A stretch of 64,000 nucleotides of DNA from Zeimonas sp032027205 (GCA_032027205.1 JAVSMN010000001.1:3944340-4008339), one strand, 5' to 3'. Shown: positions 25,783 to 34,269, counted from the stretch's first letter. Made by a program: numbers and translations. The notes: a model not told the origin generated them from the letters alone.

Positions 25783-26692
25783 TTAGTCCCGTGCCGAGCT
25801 AGAGTCCTCGGTTAAAGATATCTCAATCGTTTCTTCGTTCGCGCTTGCCCGCAGGGCAAGCGCTTCATTGCTTGCCGCGGCGTACTGGGCAGGCGTGAGG
25901 TAGCCGAGCGCACTGTGCGGCCGGTCGGTGTTGTACTCGATGCGCCACCGCTCGATGACCGATCGGGCGTGGGTCATGTTGATGAACCAGTGCTCGTTCA
26001 GGCATTCATCACGCAGCCGACCATTGAAGCCCTCGATGTAGGCGTTCTCCACGGGCTTGCCCGGTCGGATGAAGGCGAGGTGCACACGACGCAGATACGC
26101 CCAAGCATCGAGCACCTTGCCCTCGAACTCCGGCCCGTGGTCGACGGTGATGGACAGTGGCAAGCCGCGGTTCGGCAAGCCGGTCAAGCGTGGCCGCGAC
26201 GCGCGTGCCGGGCAACGAGGTGTCGACCTCGATGGCCAGGCACCCGCGTGTGCAGTCATCGACGATGGTCAGGCACCGCAGCCTACGCCCGTTGGCCAAT
26301 CCGTCGGAGACGAAGTCCATTGACCAGCTCACGTTCGGCGACGTCGGCTTGGGCAGCGGCTGACGCTCCACAGGACCGATGCGCTTGCGCTTGCGGCGGC
26401 GAACGGCCAAGCCCGCTTGGCGGTACAGCCGATACACCCGCTTCCAGTTCACGAGATGACCCTCGCGCCGAATCAGAACGTGCAGCCGGCGATAGCCGTA
26501 GCGGCGCTTCTCGGCGGCCAACGTCGCGAGCCGTTCGGTCAACAGCGCGTTGCTCTCGGCGCGCGTGGACTCGTACCGAAACACCGACCTCGAGATGCCA
26601 ACCAGCCCACAGGCGCGTGTCACTCCCATCGCTCGCTCGGTCATCAGCACCTCGACCGCTTCGCGCCTGGCCTGTGGGCTCACCACTTTCGG
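25783..26692 (-). pseudogene. IS3-family transposase OrfB, frameshifted
   Basis: DDE-type integrase that would catalyse transposition. The first part (to about 26170) carries the HTH_21-like segment KRRYGYRRLHVLIRREG and the first Asp in WSMDFVSDGL. The second part, in another frame, carries VDHGPEF (second Asp), ENAYIEGFNGRLRDECLNEH (the Glu) and RPHSALGYLTP. The frames join near 26165-26180, where one base appears to be missing in front of a segment reading RGLPLSITVDHG. It is therefore probably inactive, unlike the normal programmed slip between OrfA and OrfB. Confidence 0.85.
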
Positions 26693-26961
26693 CTGAGCAG
26701 CTCCTTGAGCGCCGACTTGTCCAGCTCGGCCTCCGCCAGCAGCTTCTTCAGCCGCCCGTTCTCGGTCTCGAGCTCCCTGAGCCGCTTGGCGTCCGACATC
26801 GTCATGCCGCCGTACTTGGCCTTCCAGTTGTAGAATGTCGCCTCGCTGATGCCGTGCTTGCGCAGCAACTCCGCAACCTTCGCACCGGCCTCCGCCTCGC
26901 GCAGCACCGCGATGATTTGCTCTTCCGTGCATCGCTTCTTCATCGTCCGCTTCCTCGTCAA
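26680..26961 (-). CDS. IS3-family transposase OrfA
   Basis: Protein of 93 residues (87 from the second Met). A helix-turn-helix (KRCTEEQIIAVLREAEAG, then HGISEATFYNWKAKYGG) is followed by a leucine-zipper-like coiled coil (RLRELETENGRLKKLLAEAE). It binds the terminal repeats and joins OrfB by -1 slippage near its 3' end (a CCGAAAGTGG stretch just before the stop). It appears intact. Confidence 0.9.
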   Translation of the reverse strand: MTRKRTMKKRCTEEQIIAVLREAEAGAKVAELLRKHGISEATFYNWKAKYGGMTMSDAKRLRELETENGRLKKLLAEAELDKSALKELLSRKW

Positions 26962-27036
26962 AGCGGACTCTAATCCCGGGCGGGACTGATTCAGGGGAGC
27001 AGGTCAGGTTGACGGGGACACTGTCATCGCGGGCCG

Positions 27037-28122
27037 CTACAAGCGGTCCGAAGCGAGCATGAAATATCTATGCCGACGGTCAGCATGAAAGCAAACCTCC
27101 ACCCCGAACCGCACCGGCGCGGCTGAGTCGATGCTCGGAAACGCCTGGCGGTCGATCTCCAAGCGCAAGACCTGGCTGTGACGCACCGGTTGCAGGGCGT
27201 CTGCGGTGACCGCAAATAGGCGGTCACCGACAGCAATCGGCCCTGTTGCTTCGAAGCAGACAATCCGGTTGTCGTAGACCTCCAGCGGCTGGCCCAGCGC
27301 CCTGGCCGCGCCAAGTTCGGCCGCGTGCTTCATGGCTTCCTGCAAGATCAGCTCATGAAGGCCGACCCCGTAGGCACGCACGAGGTCGCAACGCTCCATC
27401 AGCAGCGGCACGGACTCCAGCTGATCGGCCGTCATGGCGCCATGGGACACATCGTTGCGCCGCCGCACCAGGTCATCGATGGGCTCGAACAGACGTTCCA
27501 CCTCGGTGTCCGCCATAACACTCCAGTCGCGTTCGGGCGCCTGCGCCACAAGGTGGGCCTTGAAGGCCGGCGTCGAGACGACGCGCCTGAGGTGGGACTG
27601 AATCCCGACGCCGCTGAGCAGGTCGGTAATGCGCGCGAGGTTGTGATTGCCCCGATGAAGCGCAAAGGCATGGCCGTTGAGCGTGAAACCGCTCTCCCTT
27701 GCCATCAGGCAGGAGTGGAGATTGGCCACCACGCGCTCATGGGTCGTCTCCGTTCGGAAACGATCCTTCAGCAGGGCAGTGGCCAGCGCCAGGGATTGCT
27801 CGAGGTGGCGCGTGCGGAAGGATTCAGGCAGCGCCTCATACCCCTTCGCAAAGCCGCCCAGGTGGTTTACGAAGCTCACCACCAGGCCGTCCACCAGCTG
27901 CTCCAGGAGGCCGTACAGAGAAACGATGCCGACCGCATAAACGTACTGCCTGGTGTGCGTGGAGCGCTCGACGAGCTGCTGCAATAGCGCGGCCTCCTGG
28001 GCCTCCAGCTCTTGTCGTCTGGCATTGAGCAGACCTACCAGCTCGTTTTCCCTTTCGGTCCGCTCCAGGAAGCGGACAAGCTGGTCGAGGCCCGCATTGA
28101 AGTCGGCCAGCTCCGCCCTCAT
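27037..28122 (-). CDS. HEPN-family predicted ribonuclease (MAE_28990/MAE_18760-like)
   Basis: Protein of 361 residues whose long helical N-terminal part (1-120) and the motif RRRNDVSHG at 220-228 fit the HEPN superfamily. The R222-x4-H227 pair is the signature of the metal-independent RNase site, as in families often found beside restriction-modification genes. The C-terminal 110 residues look beta-rich and may bind a partner. It is the last gene of a four-gene minus-strand cassette and overlaps the DUF262 gene by 4 bp (ATGA). By family knowledge it would act as an RNA-cleaving effector; the trigger is unknown. Confidence 0.75.
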   Translation of the reverse strand: MRAELADFNAGLDQLVRFLERTERENELVGLLNARRQELEAQEAALLQQLVERSTHTRQYVYAVGIVSLYGLLEQLVDGLVVSFVNHLGGFAKGYEALPESFRTRHLEQSLALATALLKDRFRTETTHERVVANLHSCLMARESGFTLNGHAFALHRGNHNLARITDLLSGVGIQSHLRRVVSTPAFKAHLVAQAPERDWSVMADTEVERLFEPIDDLVRRRNDVSHGAMTADQLESVPLLMERCDLVRAYGVGLHELILQEAMKHAAELGAARALGQPLEVYDNRIVCFEATGPIAVGDRLFAVTADALQPVRHSQVLRLEIDRQAFPSIDSAAPVRFGVEVCFHADRRHRYFMLASDRL

Positions 28123-29327
28123 GCCTGGGCCAGCGTGTCAGTGAGGAAGCCCTCAAGCGCCTTCTCCCTTGCCTGCAATGCGCTGGGGTTCACGTTGCGC
28201 CCCTCGAAAGTATCGTAGTTGTTCTGATAGAAGCGCTCGATGCCGACCTGCAGCGCGGACGCCTTGGCCAGGATCCGGTCCCGCTTGTCCAGGTGCCAGC
28301 TCACAACGGCCATCAGCGCGTCATAGACCGTTGTGGTGGGCCTCTCCATCCACGACCACTGGCCGCGCCGCTGCCGGTAGAGCCAGAATGCCTTCTCCCC
28401 GAACGCCGCTTCGATCAAGGCGATGGTGTCCAGAAACATCTGCTCAAGCGCCTGCAGCGTGGGGGGCGGGAAGCCGTTGCCAAACCTCAGGAAGTTATCG
28501 AAGTACACCGACAGGGGTACCGTGCTCTTGTGCAGACGGTGCTTCTGACGGAAGGCGAAGAAGCGAAGCACCAGCTCCACGTCTTCCATGCGGCGGAAGT
28601 CTTCGCTTTGCTGGCGCTCCTCCGATGGTTGCCCGCCGGCGAGCTCGGCGGCATCGGGCAGAGGCAGGTCCCAAAGGCGGCACAGCGAAGCATTCTTGGA
28701 CAGCTTGATGGACAGCCTGTTGAGCGGTCCGTCGAAGATGGCGTTGCGCGTCTCCTGAGGAGTGAGCTTGGCGCCGCCACTGTTGATGCGCTCGAAGACC
28801 ATTTGCTTCAGGCGCAGCGCGTCCTCGGCATTCTTGGCCGTTTCCTTCAGCAGGATCACCGAAGACAGGTAGCGCCGGTCGATGCCCTCGCGGACCTTCT
28901 CTGGCAACGCCGTGTAGGCTCGGCCGTTGAGCTCGGGCCACTGCGTGAGGCCCGCCAACGCGAACTCGTCCCGATAGAAGGTACGGATGGTCGTCAAACG
29001 CTGCAGTCCGTCCATCACCTCGTACTTCGAGTAGTCGTACTCGTAGAGGAAGATGGGTGGGATCGGTACGTTCATGATCAGAGACTCGATCAAGCGCGAA
29101 CGCTGCACGACTGACCAGCGGTGACGGCGCTGGTACTCCGGAGACAGATCGTAGGCAGAGCCTTCCAGCAAGGCAGGGATGGTGTTCAGCGGGTAGCGCG
29201 CTTGCTCAGTGACGATGCGTATCTCGCCTCGCACGTACTTCTCGTTGACGATGTCGTCTGGCGCCGGTGCCACAGGCGCTGGCGCCTCGACCGTGAAGTC
29301 CAGCTCTTCGCCGTCAAGTAGTGGCAT
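28119..29327 (-). CDS. DUF262-domain protein
   Basis: Protein of 402 residues from the ATG at 29327 (an in-frame start 21 bp upstream also exists). The DUF262 fold is seen at about 45-130: YDLSPEYQRRHRWSVVQRSR, ESLIMNVPIPPIFLYEYD and VMDGLQRLTTI. The last is the active-site motif, usually DGQQR, here DGLQR. This ParB/sulfiredoxin-like domain is found in GmrSD and in other DNA-defence proteins as an NTP-driven nuclease or sensor. There is no DUF1524 HNH domain, so cutting may be done by a partner. It overlaps the methyltransferase 3' end by 14 bp and the HEPN gene by 4 bp. Confidence 0.82.
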   Translation of the reverse strand: MPLLDGEELDFTVEAPAPVAPAPDDIVNEKYVRGEIRIVTEQARYPLNTIPALLEGSAYDLSPEYQRRHRWSVVQRSRLIESLIMNVPIPPIFLYEYDYSKYEVMDGLQRLTTIRTFYRDEFALAGLTQWPELNGRAYTALPEKVREGIDRRYLSSVILLKETAKNAEDALRLKQMVFERINSGGAKLTPQETRNAIFDGPLNRLSIKLSKNASLCRLWDLPLPDAAELAGGQPSEERQQSEDFRRMEDVELVLRFFAFRQKHRLHKSTVPLSVYFDNFLRFGNGFPPPTLQALEQMFLDTIALIEAAFGEKAFWLYRQRRGQWSWMERPTTTVYDALMAVVSWHLDKRDRILAKASALQVGIERFYQNNYDTFEGRNVNPSALQAREKALEGFLTDTLAQA

Positions 29328-31491
29328 CGCTCGCCTCCTTATCGGCATGAAGCTGCACTGGCGATGCCTGGCGCGATGGCGTCGGCAAAGTCGATTGCAG
29401 CTGTTCCAGCTGGACCTTGACTTCCTCGTAGGGCAACTCCGCCGGACCCAGGTCGATGAGAAGCTGGGAGGCCGCGATCACGAAACGGTCTGCCCGTGAT
29501 ACGGCCAGGGCCGAGCCTTCCAGTAGGTTGGCCAGGCTCTCGACGCGCGCCAAGATGGGCTGGGGAGCGAAAGCGCCCGATGTGACCAAGCCCCGCTTCT
29601 TGCAGACCAGGATCGCATCCAAGCTGATTGGGTCCTTGGCCGCGGACTTCGGACTGGCCGTCTTGAGCTCGGCATGCACCGGGTGGGCGGCCACGACGGC
29701 CAAGCCGGCAGTCTCGATGGCCTCATAGATGGCAGCCCAGCCTTCGGCCCGGGAATGATGGAAGCTGAAGGCCAGCACACCGTCGTCCTTGAGAACGCGA
29801 CGGCATTCGGAGAACACGAGCGAAAGCTGTCGCGCGAACACCCGCGGGTCTTTGTGCTGAACCTCGCCGGCATCGGAGGAGTCCGCGCGCTTCATCCAGG
29901 GATAGCGGCTGGACAAGACCGGCGCGAGCCAGGCAAAGAAGAAGTCGCTCAGCTCGCTGTAGTGCACGAAATCAAAATACGGTGGATCGGTGACCACGGC
30001 GTCGACCGAGGCGTCAGGCACCGGCAGCCGCGCGCTGTCCCCGTTGAGAACCATCAAGCCACGGCCGGCGTTCTGCAACTCCTGCCAGGAATCCACCAGG
30101 CATGCATCCAGCGGTGCGCTGGCCAGCGTCTTGCGGCTGCCAGCCTTGAGACCTATGCGATCGCGCTGCAGCTCCAGCTCGAAAGGTTCATCCAGGTATC
30201 TCTTGGCGCGAAGAAGGCGGGACTCGAACAGTGTGCTGAAGGTGCCACTGCTCTTGTCCGTGCCCCAAATCGAGTTCTCGAGGGGCGCACGCTCGGGCTT
30301 GAGGATGTGATTGGAGAACATGTGGCGCACGGCACCGGTCCCCTCACCCTTGAAGCTGCAGAACAGGTTATTGAACTCCAGGGTGCTGGAGAACAGGCAC
30401 AGCATCTGCTCCTGAACGGCCATGTCTTTGATGTCGACGATGGCCTTCAGAAGCAAGCCCAGGCACAGCTGCTGCCGCGCGTTGAAGAAGTCGCGCCAGT
30501 GAAGGTAGTTGTAGCCACGCGCTTGGTCGGTGTTGTGGCCTGGACGAACTGACAGCGTCGGCAACGGCAGATCTTCGACCTGTAACCGCTGTTCTGCTTG
30601 GGCGAACAGGGCTAGGTCCTCCTGCCGAGCAGGCAGGTAGACCTTCTCCCCGTTTTCGCGGAGCGCCAACATCGCGTAAAGCGTATGGCCGGGCGGCGAT
30701 CCGTCGGCAGGCAGGAGGTCCTTGATCCGGTAGCGGTAGCCGCCGCTCGCTCGGACATACTGGCCTTCGGCTGGCCCTTCCTGCGGGTTGAAGCGATGCG
30801 CGCAATGCGGGCAAGAGAGCGCGGTCGCGTCGTATCGACCTTCGATCAGGCCCCAGCAGCTCGGGCAGACAATCTGCGCGCGCGGCTTCTTCTTCGGGTA
30901 GGCGTCTTGGGAGAACACGTAGCGGGACAGCAGGGGCAAAACCTCGCCCGCTGGCGTCGTCACGGTCTTGGTCCAGAAGTAGTAAAGGACCGGGATCAGG
31001 TTGCCGGTCATAGGGTCACGGGTCTGGTAGTAGCGCCGGATCTCCGGCGCGACGGTCTGCTCGAGTCGCGCGAACGCTTCGCGGAGCGCCGTTTCGGGAA
31101 CGCGGGTGAACGCCTGGCGTACGAGGAACGTGCTGACGGGGTTGATGTCGCTGCCGATGGCATTGGCACCCAGCTTGAGCGCCTCGCCCAACGTCGTGCC
31201 GCTGCCCATGAAGGGATCAAGCACGACCTTCGCGGCGAAGTCGTGGCGCTTATAGAATTGCTTCCACACATCGGCTCGCGCGGGGCTCAGCGCGCCCAAA
31301 GTGATGGCCCGGAAAACCGATCCCAGGCGCGTGGCCCACCACTTGTGGATGTGATAGATCGGGCGATTGATCTCCTTGCGCCAACTCTCCTGCTCGCCCA
31401 ACTCGCTTACCTGGACAATAGGGAAGTCGCCCTCAAGCGCCGTTGTGGGATGCTCTGCGGCGACGGTGAATGGGTCGGCGACGGTGTTCAT
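29314..31491 (-). CDS. DNA adenine methyltransferase with Zn-ribbon (DUF1156/COG1743-like)
   Basis: Protein of 725 residues. SAM-binding motif I is VVLDPFMGSGTTLGEAL (D92), preceded by HIHKWWATRLG, a DUF1156-like opening. A four-cysteine zinc ribbon lies at 209-230 (CPSC and CPHC), and the catalytic motif IV TDPPYFDFVHYSELSDFF at 501. The long insert between motifs I and IV is typical of this family. It is second in the cassette; its start overlaps the nuclease stop by 4 bp (ATGA). It would modify host DNA so that the neighbouring nuclease spares it. Target sequence unknown. Confidence 0.85.
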   Translation of the reverse strand: MNTVADPFTVAAEHPTTALEGDFPIVQVSELGEQESWRKEINRPIYHIHKWWATRLGSVFRAITLGALSPARADVWKQFYKRHDFAAKVVLDPFMGSGTTLGEALKLGANAIGSDINPVSTFLVRQAFTRVPETALREAFARLEQTVAPEIRRYYQTRDPMTGNLIPVLYYFWTKTVTTPAGEVLPLLSRYVFSQDAYPKKKPRAQIVCPSCWGLIEGRYDATALSCPHCAHRFNPQEGPAEGQYVRASGGYRYRIKDLLPADGSPPGHTLYAMLALRENGEKVYLPARQEDLALFAQAEQRLQVEDLPLPTLSVRPGHNTDQARGYNYLHWRDFFNARQQLCLGLLLKAIVDIKDMAVQEQMLCLFSSTLEFNNLFCSFKGEGTGAVRHMFSNHILKPERAPLENSIWGTDKSSGTFSTLFESRLLRAKRYLDEPFELELQRDRIGLKAGSRKTLASAPLDACLVDSWQELQNAGRGLMVLNGDSARLPVPDASVDAVVTDPPYFDFVHYSELSDFFFAWLAPVLSSRYPWMKRADSSDAGEVQHKDPRVFARQLSLVFSECRRVLKDDGVLAFSFHHSRAEGWAAIYEAIETAGLAVVAAHPVHAELKTASPKSAAKDPISLDAILVCKKRGLVTSGAFAPQPILARVESLANLLEGSALAVSRADRFVIAASQLLIDLGPAELPYEEVKVQLEQLQSTLPTPSRQASPVQLHADKEASDATT

Positions 31492-32300
31492 TCGTCACTG
31501 TCCTCGACGGATTCCACAATGCCTCCCGTTCGGGCAACCATCGAGACGGGTTTCATTGCCTGCGTCTTGAGGCGATAGGCGACGAAGCGATGCTCAGTCC
31601 CAGCACGGAGGTTTGGGATGCGTTCGGCTCGCAGCTCGTTCGTCCGCAGGTCGAAGGTGTAGCCGACGACCAGTTCGGCGGCTTCGACACGGACAAGCCG
31701 CCCGACTTCATGGAAGCGGTCGGGCGCGTCGACCCCTTCAGGAACGATCAGGGTCATCAGACCTGTCGTGCCGTCGGTGAGCGCGAACGGCGTCGGCGCG
31801 ACGTACATCTTCCTGTCGCGGACCATGATGTCGCCGTAGGTACCGAAGCCTTTGACGCTCTTATTCTTGTGGACGTAGTTGTGATCGGCGTTCAGAAAAT
31901 CGCCGTGGCACATCACAAGATCAACAACCGGGTATTGCCTGCGACCGTTGCCGATGTCCTGATAGGTCGATAGGTCGGCGGGATAGCGCCCGAAGACATA
32001 GAAGATCTGACGCCCGTTGTGGTGGCCGGTGGGAACCTGGCTGTTGGAGTCGTAGTCGCGCTCTCGACCGGGCCACGCGAGGCCCTTGATCTCGTAGCCC
32101 TCGGTGTACTCAACGAGGGAGAAGTCGGGATAGGTGTTGCGTCCCGAGCCTTCGAAGTGAAAGGCGAGCTTCTGCAAGCGCTTCTGAAACCAGTTCTGGA
32201 AGTGGAATTCCTTGTCTTTGGCGCTGACAGACTCGATCAGCTCGCCTGCGGAGACGGCGAGTACGCATTGCTCAAAGGCGTCGAAACATGTCGTTGTCAT
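31488..32300 (-). CDS. Predicted PD-(D/E)xK restriction nuclease
   Basis: Protein of 270 residues. An N-terminal helical part is followed by NTYPDFSLVEYTEGYEIKG: P58-D59 and E70-x-K72 form a textbook PD-(D/E)xK metal site. The rest (LSTYQDIGNGRRQYPVVD, FGTYGDIMVRDRKMY) resembles type II enzymes with a mixed alpha/beta fold. It is first in the minus-strand cassette, immediately upstream of the methyltransferase and overlapping it by 4 bp, so the two are probably a restriction-modification pair. The start ATG lacks a strong ribosome-binding site. No helicase gene accompanies it. Confidence 0.75.
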   Translation of the reverse strand: MTTTCFDAFEQCVLAVSAGELIESVSAKDKEFHFQNWFQKRLQKLAFHFEGSGRNTYPDFSLVEYTEGYEIKGLAWPGRERDYDSNSQVPTGHHNGRQIFYVFGRYPADLSTYQDIGNGRRQYPVVDLVMCHGDFLNADHNYVHKNKSVKGFGTYGDIMVRDRKMYVAPTPFALTDGTTGLMTLIVPEGVDAPDRFHEVGRLVRVEAAELVVGYTFDLRTNELRAERIPNLRAGTEHRFVAYRLKTQAMKPVSMVARTGGIVESVEDSDE

Positions 32301-32836
32301 GAGGTGTCGCGCGGAATGGTCTTTGCGACTCTGGCTCTCGGAGCCTGAGTCTGGACATCCAATGCCCGGAATAGTACAGCGAAGAATCAGGCACTTACGG
32401 CGATCGCGCGGCCTGATCCAATTGGACGGCCGGAGGACAAATTCCCTTTCACAACGGTTACTTAGGCCGCGCTTCGGGGGTCTTGACCGATTTCCTAGTC
32501 GCTCTCGCTACTTTCTACGCGCTGCCGCCGGGCCGCACCACAATTCAGGGCGAACCGTCCCGTCAACCACATCAACTCGGCATTGCGCTGCGCCTCGCGC
32601 TCGAGCCCCCGGCTCGACGGACTCCGGTTCACGTAGCCGTAGACGTAGAGCTTGAGCGACACCACCGGTCGGATCCCGCCGGACACGTCTGGCGGGAGGA
32701 GTCATTCAAGAGCCAAGAACAGGCCGGCCCCTGACCGAGTGACCGGTGACGGAAGTGCAGCAGGAATACGGGGCGCTGGTCCTCGAATGCCCGCTGATTA
32801 CCGCCGCGATCGTTCAGACCGCCGGCGGCGAATGAC
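32301..32836. other. Gene-poor stretch holding element debris
   Basis: About 535 bp without an intact gene. It should contain the promoter of the minus-strand nuclease cassette near 32301-32400, followed by the IS1182-like scrap. The junctions are unannotated joins of unrelated DNA, consistent with repeated insertion and deletion here. Confidence 0.5.
32545..32705 (-). pseudogene. IS1182-family transposase fragment
   Basis: A short stretch reading VVSLKLYVYGYVNRSPSS and REAQRNAELMWLTGRFAL matches the start of IS1182-type transposases (DUF772 domain). Upstream and downstream the similarity stops, so only about 50 codons remain. It lies between the nuclease gene and the MmeI remnant. Confidence 0.6.
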
Positions 32837-33259
32837 TCAGTTCAGTCTGAAGCGGTCAGACGCCCAACAACCGGCTAGGTCCGCTGATGGCCGGTAACCG
32901 AAGTGGTCTGGGAAATCCCTGAAGGCGCAGGCGACGGTCTCGCCGCTCGTGAGGTCTTCGGCCTCGAAGTCCTCGCCGTCGGTGGCGAGGATGAACTTTG
33001 CCTTCCCTTTGACCGTCGCCGGACTGGCCCTGAGAGCGGCCAGCGTCTGCGTCACCCGCCCCTCGCAGGTCAGGATGTGGATGTTGTTGGTCTGGAGAAC
33101 GCCGCCTAGGTCGGACTTGTTTGAGGCACCGGCGCGCAGGCGTTTGATTGTCGTTTCCTTGTTCCCAAAGGCTTCAAGGAAGTCGTACGGAAAGTGCTCT
33201 GCGTCGAACGGCTGTTCGGCAAGGTCGGTGATGGCTTGTTCAATCTCGACAGCGTTCAA
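32837..33259 (-). pseudogene. Truncated N-terminus of an MmeI-type restriction-modification enzyme
   Basis: An open frame of 140 codons. Its first 125 residues or so (MNAVEIEQAITDLAEQPFDA, FLEAFGNKETTIKRLRAG, KAKFILATDGEDFEAEDL, FPDHFGYR) match the N-terminal domain of single-chain MmeI-type enzymes, which are normally about 900 residues or longer with methylase and target-recognition domains. Similarity ends after HFGYR and the frame stops soon after, so the enzyme has been cut off. It is in the same strand order as, and upstream of, the intact cassette. Confidence 0.75.
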
Positions 33260-33567
33260 CTGTTCGCTCGCTGTTGCGTTGTTATCGGTGCTGGACCGGG
33301 GTCGATGATAGGACGATGGATACCGGGATACCCAAAATTCAGAGTCCGTTTCCGCCGAGAAAATTTCTCAAAAATTTTTTTCGAACACAGACCCGCACGC
33401 GGACCCTTCCCCCCGGCCTCGCTGAAAGGACCCCCGACTTCGGGTTTCGGTTTCAGCGACGGTAAAAGGAGTCTCTTTCGCCGGCCAGCTCGGCTCGACC
33501 GGCGCGTGAACCGCGCCGGTCGATCGGCGGGCAGTGGTGTCGTCAACCCCCCACGGAGGGACACCAC
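33260..33567. other. AT-rich divergent region before the small-gene block
   Basis: About 308 bp. An AT-rich core at 33335-33390 contains the small dyad GAGAAA-A-TTTCTC (33357-33369) followed by A and T runs. Near its right end is a perfect 11-bp stem hairpin (33496-33522). A ribosome-binding GGAGGG lies just before the next gene. Promoters for both directions probably lie here, but none is clear-cut. Confidence 0.4.
33496..33522 (+). promoter_or_regulatory. Intergenic hairpin H1
   Basis: CGACCGGCGCG and CGCGCCGGTCG, an 11-bp perfect stem, with loop TGAAC. It is one of a set of similar hairpins that precede genes on the plus strand of this block. A variant of the downstream GGGCGCTT box (GGGCAGTG) follows. 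Confidence 0.6.
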
Positions 33568-33876
33568 ATGACCCGCATCACCAAGGTTCAACTCGCCGCC
33601 GAGAACGAGGCGCTGCGCATGCAGCTCGCCGCGGCCCTGCGCGAGAAGTCGCGCATCGAGGACGAACTCGACGGCCTGCGCGAGCGACATGCCACATCGA
33701 TCCTCGGCGAACGCTTCCGTCGCGAGTTGCGTCAGGACGCGGCAAAGCGCGCCCGCTCCGCGGCCGAGGTGCCGCCCTGGCTCGCCGCGCGCCGTGCGCT
33801 CATCGCCCGCGCCAAGGCGCTAGTGGCCGAGGGCAGGACGGTCTTCATCCGCGCAGGCGAACTCGTCGTGCGCTGA
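33568..33876 (+). CDS. Small coiled-coil hypothetical protein
   Basis: Protein of 102 residues. The first 45 (QLAAENEALRMQLAAALREK, RIEDELDGLRERHA) form a strong coiled coil; the rest is basic and Ala-rich, ending VFIRAGELVVR. GGAGGG precedes the ATG. No family is recognised. Such proteins are common small accessories in integrative elements and may bind DNA or a partner protein. It stands first in a plus-strand run leading to the recombination genes. Confidence 0.6.
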   Translation: MTRITKVQLAAENEALRMQLAAALREKSRIEDELDGLRERHATSILGERFRRELRQDAAKRARSAAEVPPWLAARRALIARAKALVAEGRTVFIRAGELVVR

Positions 33877-33883
33877 CGCTTCT

Positions 33884-33910
33884 CGAGCGGCGCGAACACC
33901 GCGCCGCTCG
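33884..33910 (+). promoter_or_regulatory. Intergenic hairpin H2 with GGGCGCTT box
   Basis: CGAGCGGCGCG and CGCGCCGCTCG, an 11-bp perfect stem, with loop AACAC; GGGCGCTT lies at 33918-33925. It has the same arrangement as H1, H3 and H4. Confidence 0.6.
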
Positions 33911-33981
33911 ATCGATCGGGCGCTTGTGTCTGTCGCATTCAGTGGTCACCCCGACCCTCGGCAGGCGCAAGGAGATCACCG

Positions 33982-34269
33982 ATGTTCGCCACCGGCGTCG
34001 TTATTTTTCTCTCAACCGTCCTGCTGCTCCTGAAGCTGCCCCGGCGCTGGATGCTGCGGCTGTTGCACTACGACATTGCGATCGACCTCTCGGTGTCCGT
34101 GATCGTGCTGGCGCTGCACTTCGGCACGTTCTCGGGCGTCGTCGCAGCGACCTTCGCCGGGCTGCTCACGAGCCTGGCCACGAGCGGTGCCAAGCGCGCC
34201 TTCGGTCACATCCACCGCGGGCGCTACTACCCGGGCTGGATCGCGCTCGATGTGAAGGGCCTGCGGTGA
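33982..34269 (+). CDS. Small membrane protein
   Basis: Protein of 95 residues with hydrophobic segments at about 4-20 (TGVVIFLSTVLLLLKL) and 33-70 (IDLSVSVIVLALHFGTFSG, VVAATFAGLLTSLATSG). A basic tail ends GRYYPGWIALDVKGLR. AAGGAG lies just before the ATG. No family recognised. It overlaps the next, 39-codon gene by GTGA. Confidence 0.6.
   Translation: MFATGVVIFLSTVLLLLKLPRRWMLRLLHYDIAIDLSVSVIVLALHFGTFSGVVAATFAGLLTSLATSGAKRAFGHIHRGRYYPGWIALDVKGLR

Larger units (their letters stand above)
25766..27006 (-). mobile_element. IS3-family (IS407-group) insertion sequence
   Basis: Terminal inverted repeats of 26 bp with four mismatches: the left end begins TGACCTGCTCCCC at 25766, and the right end is its complement, ending at 27006. 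Inside are an OrfA-type HTH gene and an OrfB-type integrase frame. No matching 3-4 bp target duplication is seen (left flank CAAC, right flank GGTT), suggesting later change at one end. The right end lies only 30 bp from the HEPN gene stop. Confidence 0.9.

Noticed and set aside
26680..26692. OrfA/OrfB overlap of the IS as a mutation
   Set aside because: This overlap is the normal programmed -1 slip of IS3-family elements; only the separate shift near 26170 is abnormal.
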